Assembly (NCBI RefSeq): GCF_032854445.1
Contig: NC_088300.1
Location: 19,881,608-19,945,607 of the forward strand
DNA from: Liolophura sinensis
Taxonomy: Eukaryota; Mollusca; Polyplacophora; Chitonida; Chitonidae
DNA: 64,000 nucleotides
Direction: 5' to 3'
This document shows positions 1 to 11,276 of the stretch, piece by piece. Position numbers and translations under genes: made by a program. The notes beneath the pieces are model-generated. The model did not search any database. It worked only from the letters and a program-made list of their open reading frames with translations, and was not told where the DNA came from. Each line of letters begins with the position of its first letter. Within the stretch, counting starts at the first letter, position 1.

Positions 1-126
1 TTTTGAGGCAATGTCCAGTGTAATTGTCTAGGCTCTTTTCTTCACGGTATAAGAAATGTGCCCGTATCAAACACCCTCTGTAGGCCTATAGTTTAGCATG
101 TTACTATAAATATCCTTCTTCTGCAG

Positions 127-317
127 GAATCCATTTCCACATGTCGGTTTGCGCAGCGTGTGGCTCTGATTAAGAATGAAGCTATACTTAATGAAGAGCT
201 TGACCCCAAACTGATGATTGCCAAACTGAAGAGAGAGATCCAGCAGCTTAAAGAGGAGCTCGCCATGGCAACAGGAGAGCAGAGGACAGATGAACTAACA
301 ACTGAAGAATTGCAAAG
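127..317 (+). CDS. KIF6: KIF6 exon: end of motor domain and neck
   Basis: First KIF6 exon in the window. It starts after CTGCAG and reads in frame from GAA. It encodes the last helix of the kinesin motor core (ISTCRFAQRVALIKNE), then a charged coiled-coil neck and GEQRTDELTTEELQR. It ends within an Arg codon (AG|A) completed by the exon at 724, giving ELQRCQEIVQ across the junction. The donor is GTTGAT, which is weak. The motor ATP-binding exons must lie upstream of base 1. Confidence 0.93.
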
Positions 318-3300
318 GTTGATTAAAATAGTCCATCTGCTTTTTCCAAACATTCACATTTAACATGCTAATTACAAGCCACATATTCCAGTCAAGAATC
401 TTAAACAGTTACGAAAAAATTGTGTGTGAGGTTTCTGTAAGTTGTCATCTGTGCGCAGAACTTATTGTGTTTAGAACCTGTTATTAGATGTACCTCTTTG
501 AAAGAGATTGTGCTATTTCTGCCGTTTCATTTTCTCCATGTCCATGTGTCTTTTGTGCACAGGTTAGCAGTGGCATATTCTTCATCTTTGACAGATATGA
601 CAGGAGTATTGTCCCTATGTTTGTAGTGCAAGATTGTGTGTATTCATTTGAATCTTGTTAATTTCACAGCTGATATTTTTCTGAAGGCTAGTGTAATAAT
701 GACTTGTCTGTTTGTCATGTCAGATGTCAAGAGATTGTACAGACATTCCTCAGTGACCCAGATGTAGACACTGTCATCAATGTGGGAGCAGACATGAGGA
801 AGATTCAACACTGCTACAAGCTCTTAAAGGTGACATAATCATACGTGGGAAGGACTGCCAGCAACTTGCAGATGGCTGTGGGTTTTCCTCGGCCTCTATC
901 TGGTTTCCTCCCATGATAATGTTAGCAACCATCGTTTAAGCCAAATATTCTTGACTACGCTGTAAATTTCCGATCAAATAAATAAACAAAAGTGACATAA
1001 TGATTGTTGTTTAGTCATAAGGATGGGGATCGATAGTAAAGTATTTAGGAGCTGTGTAAACTAACTCTTTCGAAAATTAAGTCTCATTTGGAAGGAATAA
1101 ACAATACCTTGCACGTTTGTATGGTGATACATGTTTGTAAAGTTTGATGGTTCCACTGTTAAAGTTAATAGTCTTTTGTGTTGTCAAAATATTGTTTTCA
1201 ACAAATGTGGAAACCGGCTTTATTTTAATGTCCTAAACATAACTGTATAATATAAATTCATCAACAGTATCCCTTTGGCAAATCTTTGATCATCATTATC
1301 CAAGAATTAGTGATGGGAGTTGGGATCTGTACTGTGGCGTATTGTAAGGTGGAAGCTTATGACAATTTGCATGTGTAATGTAGAAATATCATGTGTTCAC
1401 AGAAAGCAGTTCTGGAGAAACCGTCCCCAAGCTCCTCTGACATATCCCTGACCAATGGCCATCAGGTCCAAGAGGACACCGGTCCATACAGCAATGCAGA
1501 AGTCAGCAAGCTCAAGGATCTGGTGCTGCAGAGAGATAACGAAATCAGTATCCTTTTGTTATTTTGTACATCATCCAGTTTGAGAGTAACAGTGTTTACT
1601 AGAACTAAGAAGAGAGGGGACTTTCAGGAACTAGGATTTCTTTAACAAATATTGACATCTATTGATCCAGTGATCAAAAGGGGATATTATTTCCCATTGT
1701 GGCGATGTAGCTGTTTTAGTGATACCGAGGGCTCTGCCCTTGGTTGGGGCGATGGGCGGGCCTGCCCGACTCTAAAATTGTGCGCCCAGTGTCAGACTTG
1801 AAATCTTGATATGCCCCGCCCTCCAAAATCAAGATAACTTTATTCATAATTTATGGAAGGCAAAATAGATTTTACAATTGATTCTACCGTAAGCGATCAC
1901 ACTGGCGCTAGTGATTACAATTGTGGTAAACAATGCCGAAAAGTGGCACGTGCAGATGTTCACGACACTGCCTTCAGTAAGCAGAGATTCCTGAGGATCT
2001 AACCAACCAAACTAGACTGTCCTTATTGTGATGTATGTGTTTAGTGTCCGTTCACAGCAGCAAATGCAGACGTAAATAACAAACCATGACAAGACAGCCT
2101 ACTCACAGTTCTTTTCTCGTAGGAAAGCAATCCAAACAACAGAAACAAGCCCAGTGTCAGTTAAGAAAAGAAAAAAAAAGAAAGCACTTGTCAGGAATTG
2201 CCATAAAATGCATTGCAAACTTAAATGTAGGCAATGCCAGAGTACCCAGAAAACAACTACAACACTGAATTTACACTCTAGTCTACACTGTACAGTATAC
2301 AGTATTTTGCATCCTACATTTCTGCTGATGTACACACACAGCTCACCATGTAATGTCACTTCACCAGTTTGCCCCTCCAACTACATATAGCGCTAGTGTT
2401 CCAAATGGCATTTTCTATGATAAAGACAAGCGACAACAGGTAGTCAAACTGGTGAAGATACTGGGCTCATTATATGTTATTTGATTGGCTCTGGTATGCA
2501 GTACAATACTTTGTATTCATTTATATCAACACACATTACCCAAAAAGCTTTCCTTTTGTGATTTCAACATTTGATATCGGGAGTATCTCCCCACCCCCTT
2601 GCATACCCCACTCCTCACGTGCGTGCTCGCTCGTTCATTCGCTTTGCTTATTCACAAATTGGTGCCCACCACTCAGTATTTCCTGGGCCGAACCCTGGGT
2701 ACCAAATGTCAGTTTTATGTTTGATTTTTGGAAATTAGACTGTGCCAGTCATAGTCACATTCTTTAAGATGCATGAAAGTTTTGATGAAAACCATTCAGG
2801 AGAAGTCAACATATTTAGAGAAAGTTACTAAAATGAAAATTATCTGAAAAAGAAAGTATGAATTTAATTTTATACCCTCATGTTGTTCTGTTTTGTTAAC
2901 ATTGTTATCATTGTTATCATTGTTAATAAAGAAAACAAGACAAACATAAACATGTGATCCTGGACATATAGGTTTCTTTAACTAGTGTCTACAGACATCC
3001 TAGTGGGAATGTTAAAGAAAGAGAAGAAACGCGCCTCAGATGCTATGACGATGTTGGAAAAGGCCGGCCAATCAAATCACAGATCCCTAATAAGCTCAGT
3101 CAATCAGCCAATTAATGGTGAATCAAGTCATCAGGTCAGAGGTCATTCTGAGGAGTCAGATCATCAAAGCCGGCGGCCTGCGAGTGACAGTCGACGGCGC
3201 AGTGATCGAGACATGAGGGTCAGTGAGAAAGAGAAGGCTGATGAACAGAAGTATAACCACACACAGTACAAGATATGTGAGTCCAGAAACATCTGTAATG

Positions 3301-6300
3301 TCTACCTAACTCAGTGACAATTAACCCTCAAAAATGGCTGAAGTATGATTTTTTCTTCATTTTATATCAGACCGTATTGTACACGTATAAAAGAGACTTA
3401 TTGTCAGGCAAACTAAGCCATGTTGAGATTTCTCCAACATTTCTCCAAATTACTTCTGACATTACTTTTATATCTGTCCAGTCTGTCTTTATTGGTAAAT
3501 TTATATGTTTCTAAATATATATTGATATTATAAGCTACACCTTTACTCAGTCATATGATATTCAAATATATTATGTCAGTAATCCTCATATTATGATGGT
3601 TAGGGACGCTATATATTTCTGAATCGTATCACTGAGTAACAGTGTAATGAATTTATCCTGCAAAGACCCATCAGTTCAGTGCAAAAGCTGTATAGGAGAA
3701 TTGCTGCAGCGATGTGACCATTGTATTTACAACCCTGCAAAGGGAGTTAACCTACTGAACATTTGACATCGTCTGTAGGACTTGAGAATATATGTGTACC
3801 CCTTGTGACCGTTGTTGTTCAATGAAAAGCGGAGTATTTTGTCTGATGCAAGATAAAAAATGTTGTGGTTCATTATGTTGTTTTTTTTTTTTTTTGTTTT
3901 TGTTCAGTGGGAAATATGTCAATGGGTCGTCAAGAGGCCTTTGAAATCTTCCGTCGAGATTATAGAGAAAACCATACAATAGAGGACCAGAAGAGGGTGT
4001 TAAAACTACGCTACCAGGAGGCCAAGAGAATGGGAGAACAAGTAAACCAGGCGAGGGCAAATATCAGTGAGTTACTGGTTCTGTGTACATACGCAGGAGC
4101 TACAAACATAGTGTAGAGCAAGAGTGTTGGAGAATGTGTGAACCAGGCGAGGCAATTGTCAGTGAGTTACTGATTCTGTGTACATTGGCATGAGCTACAA
4201 ACATAGTGTAGGGCAAGAGTGTTGGAGAATGTGTGAACCAGGGGAGGCAATTGTCAGTGAGTTACTGGTTCTGTGTACATTGGCATGAGCTACAAACATA
4301 GTGTAGGGCAAGAGTGTTGGAGAATGTGTGAACCAGGCGAGGCAATTGTCATTGAGTTACTGGTTCTGTGTACATTGGCATGAGCTACAAACATAGTGTA
4401 GGGCAAGAGTGTTGGAGAATGTGTGAACCAGGCGAGGCAATTGTCATTGAGTTACTGGTTCTGTGTACATTGGCATGAGCTACAAACATAGCGTAGGGCA
4501 AGAGTGTGAGGGAATATGTGAACCAGGGGAGGCAATTGTCAGTGAGTTACTGGTTCTGTGTACATTGGAATGAGCTACAAACATAGTGTAGGGCAAGAGT
4601 GTGGGAGAATGTGTGAACCAGGCGAGGCAATTGTCAGTGAGTTACTGGTTCTGTGTACATTGGCATGAACTACAAACATAGTGTAGGGCAAGAGTGTTGG
4701 AGAATGTGTGAACCAGGCGAGGCAATTGTCATTGAGTTACTGGTTCTGTGTACATTGGCATGAGCTACAAACATAGTGTAGGGCAAGAGTGTTGGAGAAT
4801 GTGTGAACCAGGGGAGGCAATTGTCAGTGAGTTACTGGTTCTGTGTGCATTGTTTTATTTATTTATTTGTGTGGTGTTTTACGCCGTACTCAAGAATATT
4901 TCACTTATCCCATTATGATGGGAGGAAACCAGGCAGAGCCCGGGGGAAACCCACAACCATCTGCAGGTTGCTGGAAGGCCTCACCAGGTACGGCCGAATA
5001 GGAAGAGCGCATGAGCTGGTCTCGAACTCACAGCGACCGCATTGGTGAGAGGCTCCTGGGTCATTGCGCGCTAACCAACTGAGCCACGGAGGCCCCCTGT
5101 GTACATTGGCATGAGTTACAAACATAGTGTGGGACATGAATATTCATATTCATCATTTACTGTATAGTCAGTGGTGACAGGTTTATGGTTCTAGTACAAT
5201 ATATGTATATATATATGTATATCTACCTATTTTTGGAAGTCACACAGCCATTCTCTGTTATATTACAGATCATATTAAGGGGCAGATTGAACAGTATAGG
5301 ATGACTCAAGCAATGCAAGGTAAAATTGATTCTACTCCATGATGAACACAGATTGTTACATATATTAAAATGCTCCGCATGCCACTCATGACAGGTAAAA
5401 ATGTGTATACTTTCTTGTAACACCAACCCATCATAGGGCTGTGGCAGTTGTAAGTAATTTCAAATGAACATCTGTTGGGTAGTGATCTCCTTCACTCACA
5501 CTGGGAAGGGAGTTTTCTTGACATGCACATGTAATTCAGAGAGAAGGATACACCTTTCACTCAGCTAAGAAAATTAAATCCAAGAGTCAATTTGATGGGA
5601 CAGTTATAAATCAAATGATATCTGCACCATCACTATTGTATGTAAGTGTATATGTAGATGAATTCAGCATACCTAAGGGTAAGTCAGGTGTGTCTTGATA
5701 TTTAAGTACTGTGTCATGGTTGGTAATCAGGGGAACTCCAAAACCTGATACACCTTATAAATGACTTCTGTGAGTGAGTTGGCTTGCTTAATGGAATTTA
5801 CATTATTTGGATGATTTATTGGACAGGACTGAGGGATGTGAATCAGAGTGGGCCAGATGAGACAGAACAAAGATTGAGGGACAAAATTGAGGAGGAAAAA
5901 GCTAGGTATAGCAGTTATGACTTCTGGTAGATATGATAGACACTACTGGATATAGCCAGAGATGTCTTTCTCATATAAATTTTGTAATGTAATAATAACA
6001 TGTAATAATGTAACAGTGGTAATAATTTAAGTCAAGAAGTTAACCTTGAAATTGAAATGAGAAAGTGTGATTATGCACAGCAGCAAAATTTGATAGCAAG
6101 ATATTTTCCTTTCTTCACAGGTACAAAGAAACTTTCAATGAGTTAAGGACTTTGAAAACAGAAATTGAACATTTGCAGCACCTGCTGGAGAAATCGAAGG
6201 TGAAACTCATGAAAGACTTTGAGTTATGGTGGGCAGACCAGGTGAATATGTCAGCACAGGTAAGTGATGTCATCCATGGCAGACATACAACATGTGGATA

Positions 6301-9275
6301 AAACCTCATGTGGTTGGTCTTTTAGCAAAGAATCAGAAGTTACTTTATAACTATGTATATTTATTAATTCTGCCAAGGATTTTTACTTATCTATGAGAAA
6401 CTGAACAGAAAAAAAGTTCAATATGGGAGACGAACACTGCCAAAAATACGTCACCCAAATGAAATAAGCTAAGCTAAACCAACATCTCCCAAACTAATTA
6501 GGCATCTACGGCCATATCTGCCTCTAAACCAAACAAGCATCTCCCAAACTGAATAAGCATCTCTCAAACCAAATAAACATTTACTAAACAAGCATCTTCA
6601 AAACCAAATAAGCATTTCCCTAACTAAAGAAAGAAAACTAAATAAGCGTCTCCCTAAGCAAACAAGCATCTACCAAACAAGTATCTCCAAAACCAAATAA
6701 GCATCTCCCTAAGCCAGCAAGCATCTACCAAACAAGCATCTTCAAAACTAAATAAGCATCTCCCTAAGCAAACAAGCATCTACCAAACAGGCATCTTCAA
6801 AACCAAATAAGCTTCTGCCAAACCAAATAAGCATCTCCCTAGCTTAAGAAAGAAAACTAAATAAGCAGCTCCGGAACAAAATAAGCATCTACCAATTAAG
6901 CATCTCCCTATCCAAAGAAAGAACCGGAGAAAGAAGCAGCTAGTTGGAGTAGACTGATCAACTGGTTAATATTGTCAGCCATTTTCCCAGTATGGTTAAT
7001 TACCTCACCTGTTTTTAGTTGCCAAAAAGTGCCCTCTGTTTAATTTGGAAAGTTGCTTCTTTAACTTGGCTTAATCTGGGGGATGTTTATTTGGTTTTGT
7101 TGATGCTTATCTCTTGGACATTTCTTTGGTTTGACACATGCATGTTTGGTTTGGGAGATGCTTTTTCAATTTGAGAGATGTTGGTTTGGTTTGGGAGATG
7201 CTTATTCTCATGGGGAGAAATAACCAGTGGGTGGTACTGGTTAGAGTACTATGGTTTGTCTATTAGATTCCCCTGTGCAGGAAGAGACTCAAACCTACAT
7301 GCATATGTATATTGTGTTTGTTAACGTGATTTCAGAATGGTTCACAACCCGCCAGATCAGCGTGGAAAACCCCACCTGTCACTCCCTCTACCAGGGGTGT
7401 TTTGTCCACATCCTCCTCACAGGTGAGAACATGTGACAAAGAGAGATCTCCTTGTGAACATGTAAAATGTATGTCCGTCATTAGTACTATTTGGATAAAT
7501 TCAGGGGCCTTTGTGGCCGAGGGGGTTAGCACAAGAGCATGGCACAATGACCCAGAAGCCTCCAACCAACTGAGTGGGAGTTCAAGTCTAGCTCATACTG
7601 ACTTCCTCTATGGCCATACGAGAAGATCTGACATTGAACTGCGAATGGTCGCGGATTTCCCCCATGTTCTGCCCGGTTTCCTCTCCCCACCATAATGCTG
7701 GCCGTGGTATAAGTAAAATATTCGTGAGTACAGCATAAAACGCGTATCAAATAAATAAATAAATACATGAATTTGTGTGGTGAGGAGACATGTGTGTACA
7801 TGTACATGACTGCTGTACCTACTTGGTTTATGCTCTTACATTAAAATGCCAGATGTTATGACGTTTATGTGCAAGTTTTATTAAGACTGCACAAATCAGT
7901 TAGTATTTATTTGATAAATTTATTTTACACCATACTTGAAAATATTTCATTTTCAAGACAAGGTCAGTCTTTATGTGTGGAGGAAACCAGAGTTGCTGTC
8001 AGCAGTAAAGATGAGGGTAGCCTAGATGAGTAATGTAATTAATGAAAATTAATTTTATACTTTAACATTTATTATGCCATCGTCAGATTTTCTGTCTAGT
8101 CAAAAATCAGTCTTGTGTATCATGTCAGATGTATCAGCTGTTTGCAAACCCTAGATAGTCAGCTCATGTCTCTCTTGTTGCAGTCCTCTTTAGCCAGCAG
8201 GGGAGAGCAGCCAGGTAACGGCTGGTCAAAATTCACATCCAAACCGCCTGTACCAGGAATTGGGAGAACCCAGCCAAACTACGACATGGTCAACTCCACA
8301 AACAATCTCACATCAACACACAACAGGTTTGCCTGGTTTTCACTGTTACCCATCAGTGCTGGTTGCAATATTTACTGGTTAAGCTTTGTTGGAAATAAAG
8401 CATGAAAAGTATTGCTGAGCAATCAGCAGGGACTAGTTAGGCTTTGTGAAGTGACTGGCTAAGCTTTGTGAACTTGAAATACAATAGAAAGAAAGTAACT
8501 ATGATGTTGAAGTCTGTAGTTTGGTCACTATGTTATTTCCTGTGTTATATAAACATAGTGACCGAAATACAGACTAATAATATGACTTCGATTTTCAAAG
8601 TGACTTTCTTACTATTTGTGAACTTGCTAAGGTTACTTAGGGCATGAAAAGTATTGCAGAGCAGAGAGTAGTGACTGGTTAGGCTTTGTATGCTTGTTAT
8701 TGTTACTGCCTACCCGAAAGACGTAAAAACTATGGCTGAAGAATTCAGTATTGACCATTTAAGTTTTGTGATGCACGGTGATGTAAAGCAAATTATTATC
8801 ATTATTAATTGGTTAGGTTTTGTGAGGTTGATATATTTGCCTCATACTAACAAGACATAAAGACGATTCATCTGCTGTATTGTTAATCTTCTAGGCCGTC
8901 TTCCAGCAGAAGAAACATTCCACTGACAGGAGATGCTAAAGCAGATGCTGACATCATGGCATTTGTACGTGCCAGGGAGAACATAATCAAACAAGGTAAG
9001 TTGTTGACAGCTGTGGAAATATTCACTTACAGGTATAATGTCTTGTAATACTTGCTATGGGCATTATGTTAAATCTGCCTCTTGTGGTTGTTCTGAAACA
9101 GCCATGTCTTTCTTACATTCAATATATTTAATGTAAAACTCTCATACACTGTATAAATAAATAGACCTTACAGTGTGGTGATGGTAAATATAAAGTGACT
9201 GCTAATTTTGTTGTTATGCACACTATTATTTACATGTCTCTTCCTCTTTGTTCCTCAGCACAAGGACCAAGGTGA
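127..9275 (+). CDS. KIF6: KIF6 kinesin, 3' half (12 exons)
   Basis: Kinesin-like protein KIF6, a microtubule motor associated with motile cilia. Exons: 127-317, 724-829, 1403-1547, 2995-3276, 3908-4066, 5269-5319, 5827-5905, 6121-6259, 7336-7422, 8184-8326, 8895-8995 and 9259-9275 (TGA 9273-9275). All have AG/GT borders and joinable phases, giving 1500 nt or 499 residues. The first exon ends the motor domain (STCRFAQRVALIKNE) and starts the neck (KREIQQLKEELAM). Later family landmarks are NVGADMRK, ILVGMLKKEKK, GRQEAFEIFRRDY, EIEHLQHLLEKSKVKL, FELWWADQ and, near the C terminus, IPLTGDAKADADIMAF. With about 320 motor residues missing to the left, the full length would be near the ~814 residues of human KIF6. 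Exon 2995-3276 holds a polar Ser/Arg/His-rich stretch that looks lineage-specific. Introns are AT-rich and carry SINEs and minisatellites listed separately; 1548-2994 shows nothing else. Identity is very secure; single exon edges could shift by a few bases. Confidence 0.95.
840..991 (+). mobile_element. tRNA-derived SINE type 1, 5'-truncated, at a KIF6 splice donor
   Basis: The body resembles other type-1 copies here: ACGTGGGAAGG, then a GATGGCTGTGGGTTT-like core, GGTTTCCTCCCAT and an A-rich AAATAAATAAAC tail. The tRNA-like head is missing. It is flanked by the 10-bp direct repeat GTGACATAAT at 830-839 and 992-1001, read as the target-site duplication. The left copy begins with the GT of the KIF6 intron that follows exon 724-829. 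Confidence 0.8.
4041..5140 (+). repeat. 95-bp minisatellite derived from a KIF6 exon-intron border
   Basis: About nine copies of a 95-bp unit. Copies start with GTGAACCAGG at 4138, 4233, 4328 and so on. The first copy is the end of KIF6 exon 3908-4066 plus its donor (CAGTGAGTTACTGG). Later copies carry a 1-nt-shorter version of the exon tail (GAGGCAATTGTCAGTGAG). The last copy is split by a SINE at 4853-5096 and resumes at 5097. The GT is intact in about five intronic copies and is changed to ATTGAG in three. Confidence 0.9.
4853..5096 (-). mobile_element. Full-length tRNA-derived SINE type 1
   Basis: On the minus strand it begins GGGGCCTCCGTGGCTCAG. The A box (TGGCTCAGTTGG) lies at 5075-5086 and the B box (GAGTTCGAGACC) at 5018-5029, as in a Pol III promoter. 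A body containing GTTTCCCCCGGGCTCTGCC follows, then the tail domain GAGTACGGCGTAAAACACC and an (AAAT)n end. The flanking direct repeat CTGTGTRCATTG (4841-4852 and 5097-5108, one mismatch) is the target-site duplication. It lies inside a KIF6 intron, antisense to the gene. Confidence 0.88.
6460..7215. repeat. Degenerate ~20-25 bp repeats in both orientations (KIF6 intron)
   Basis: 6460-6925 is a run of units like AATAAGCATCTCCCAAACC, with variants CATCTACCAAACAAG and CATCTCCCTAAGC. After a spacer, about 7085-7210 holds the reverse complement (GGTTTGGGAGATGCTTATT), several times. The two halves could pair as a long imperfect hairpin in KIF6 pre-mRNA between exons 6121-6259 and 7336-7422. Confidence 0.75.
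7503..7768 (+). mobile_element. tRNA-derived SINE type 1, near full length
   Basis: Starts GGGGCCTTTGTGGCCGAG (a degraded A-box region), with a B-box-like GAGTTCAAGTC near 7577. Next comes the core (GAATGGTCGCGGATTTCCCCC), the tail (GTGAGTACAGCATAAAACGC) and the AAATAAATAAATA end. No clear target-site duplication remains. It sits in a KIF6 intron, same strand as the gene. Confidence 0.8.
7903..7995 (-). mobile_element. SINE type 1 remnant (tail only)
   Basis: Contains TATTTATTTGATAAATTTATTTTACACCATACTTGAAAATATTTC-like sequence, matching the tail of type-1 copies (ATTT run, TTTTACGCCGTACTCAAGAATATTTC) with several changes. The rest of the element is lost or too diverged to recognise. Confidence 0.45.
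8487..8612. repeat. Imperfect inverted repeat (hairpin) in a KIF6 intron
   Basis: Core perfect 12-bp arms GGTCACTATGTT (8523-8534) and AACATAGTGACC (8552-8563) around a 17-nt loop. The match continues outward with gaps: AGTCTGTAG pairs with CAGACT, and AGAAAGTAACT with AGTGACTTTCTT. It is surrounded by degenerate direct repeats of a GGTTAGGCTTTGTGA-like word between 8395 and 8840. Confidence 0.6.
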
Positions 9276-9432
9276 TGAACACTGTGACATGGATTCTGGA
9301 ATGAAGAGTTCATCCTTTGGAAAAATCAGAAGTTGACCATTTGCTAGAGGTGCTATAATAAATCATGTAAAACAGTTTATCTGTGCACAGAAGTGTATGG
9401 AAAGAATGCAGTGATCCCGTCTTCTCAATAAA
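9276..9432 (+). promoter_or_regulatory. KIF6: KIF6 3' UTR with polyadenylation signals
   Basis: Sequence after the KIF6 TGA. Two canonical AATAAA hexamers occur at 9357-9362 and 9427-9432, either of which could direct 3' end formation. No downstream transcript evidence is available from sequence alone. Confidence 0.5.
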
Positions 9433-10542
9433 AACACGCTATAGTTTTCAGCACTAAGCAGATTGTATGTACCTGTTCTGAAATGTAGGTGGAAAAAGAT
9501 TGTTTTTGTTGTTGGGTATAGTCGTAACCTTATGTCACAATATGACATAACTCATGAAATTAATTTAACAACTGCACATATTGTAGAATTGCCTTATGTT
9601 TGCAAATAAGGTGGAAATAATTCCAGTAGATTTGAATGGTATATTTGTATCAGGTGAAAGAATAATGCATATATGTATTATTACCACATGCGCTATGATG
9701 AAGATGTTACTGGTAGAATATCATTGATTTGCATATACATGTAATGTGAAAGTTTGTAACGCCCTGTTAGTTATTATGGTTCCGAACAGAAGGTTGATAG
9801 TGAAGTGTTTGTTTCATCATCAACCCACCAATTCGGCCACTTGGTATATGTATGCACTATTTTTTCTGTGAGATTCATCTCAGAACTTGCATCTTATCTG
9901 TATACCGGTACTACATATTGCAGTCCGTCCATATCAGGGACTACTTTCACAGAACTTAAATTTTTTTTTTGTTTCAGAAATTTCCCCATAAACAATGTGT
10001 GTAATATTGCTGAGGTGATGTTAAGCCATTGTCATTGATTCATTAAACTGTGTCATCCTATAAACCATAACAACAGACAACATCATTTACAAAAAAGTTA
10101 CACGAAATCTGGCCAGGAAAGGTTTTGTGAAAGTAATCCCAAATGAATATTTGTGATAAAGCTGAACTTTGTTTTTGTTGTATATTGTATTTATTTTATT
10201 TCGTCACCAGGTGTCTGCAATACAGTTTGCTTTTAATTGATCATTTTACCTGTAAAATGTTTACTAGGCACATTGTACATTTTATTTACCATATTCTGTT
10301 GTCCAATCCTGTATCACAAGTGCATGGTGCGTAGGTGTCTGTGATTATTGTTTCTTAACAGTATTACATTGAATTCTTATGTCCAGAGGTATGTCACTCA
10401 TGTCTGGTGCATGGGGTGTTTTCTTGCATCCATTAAATCTGTCCGCCATGATATCATTGAAATAGCCTTCAGCTTCATGCTAAACATTAATTATGCTCTA
10501 AGTGTATTCACTTCAATTCTCTATTGCCACCAACCATTCCTG

Positions 10543-10760
10543 GGGCCTCCATTTCTGGCCGAGTAATTAGTGTGCTAGCACGGCAGAATGACACAGGAGT
10601 CTCTCACCAGTGTGATTTCTGTGAGTTCAAATTCAGCTTATACTGGCTTCCTGTCGGTCGAACGTGGAAAGGCCTGTTCGTAACCTGTGGATGGTTGTGG
10701 GTTTCCCTTGGGCTCTGCCAGTTTCCTCTTACCACAATTTTTGTATGATACATACAAAGT
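10543..10760 (+). mobile_element. tRNA-derived SINE type 1, degraded
   Basis: Begins GGGGCCTCCATTTCTGGCCG. A B-box-like GTGAGTTCAAATTC lies near 10620 and the core reads TGGATGGTTGTGGGTTTCCC. The tail domain after about 10740 is badly eroded. No target-site duplication is visible. Confidence 0.7.
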
Positions 10761-11152
10761 CATTGTGAATACATGTATACCATAATACAGTTAGTGAAAT
10801 GTGAGATAAATGTCAGATCTGTTTGTTCAGTAGTTACTCATGTATATCTGAGTTCAGGTTCCACGTCTTGATTGTATATGATCAGTGTAAATATATAGTC
10901 TTGTCTTAGACAAAAATGCGTTCCCTTCCCCCACCATCTTAGACTCAAGTGTTTGTGGGTGTCTTTACCCCCGCATTTACTTAGGACATAGACTGAAGGT
11001 CATGTGTCATGCGTACACTATATATACCGGTATTTGAATTCCGTGCACCACATAATCATTTTATTTTGATTGTGATGTATTTGTAATGTTGGTAATCCAT
11101 CTACCACAGTGAAGTTTACGTATATATACATTTTTTGTTTTTGTCCACTCAC

Positions 11153-11276
11153 GTATAACACGTGGCCTGTAGTTGTCTGTGATTACTATTTCTAAAGGGT
11201 ATATATCTATTTTTATCCTCGCATCAGGAGGGACCATGATTTGGGCAAGTGGCGATGATTTTATCCAATCACTAAT
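11153..11276 (-). CDS. Possible single exon, potato-inhibitor-I-like (doubtful)
   Basis: A minus-strand open stretch with a pyrimidine-rich run and AG in front (CTTTTCTCGTCCTCT ... GGTGAG) and a good donor GTGAGTGG behind. It encodes PLEIVITDNYRPRVIR near its end, which loosely resembles the strand-turn segment of potato inhibitor I domains (V-T-x-D/N-Y-R-x-x-R-V). No partner exon was found and the match is short, so it may be chance or a pseudoexon. Confidence 0.15.

Noticed and set aside
5070-5096. Possible tRNA gene at the SINE head
   Set aside because: A and B boxes are present, but the downstream sequence does not fold as a tRNA acceptor and the tail and target duplication show it is a SINE.
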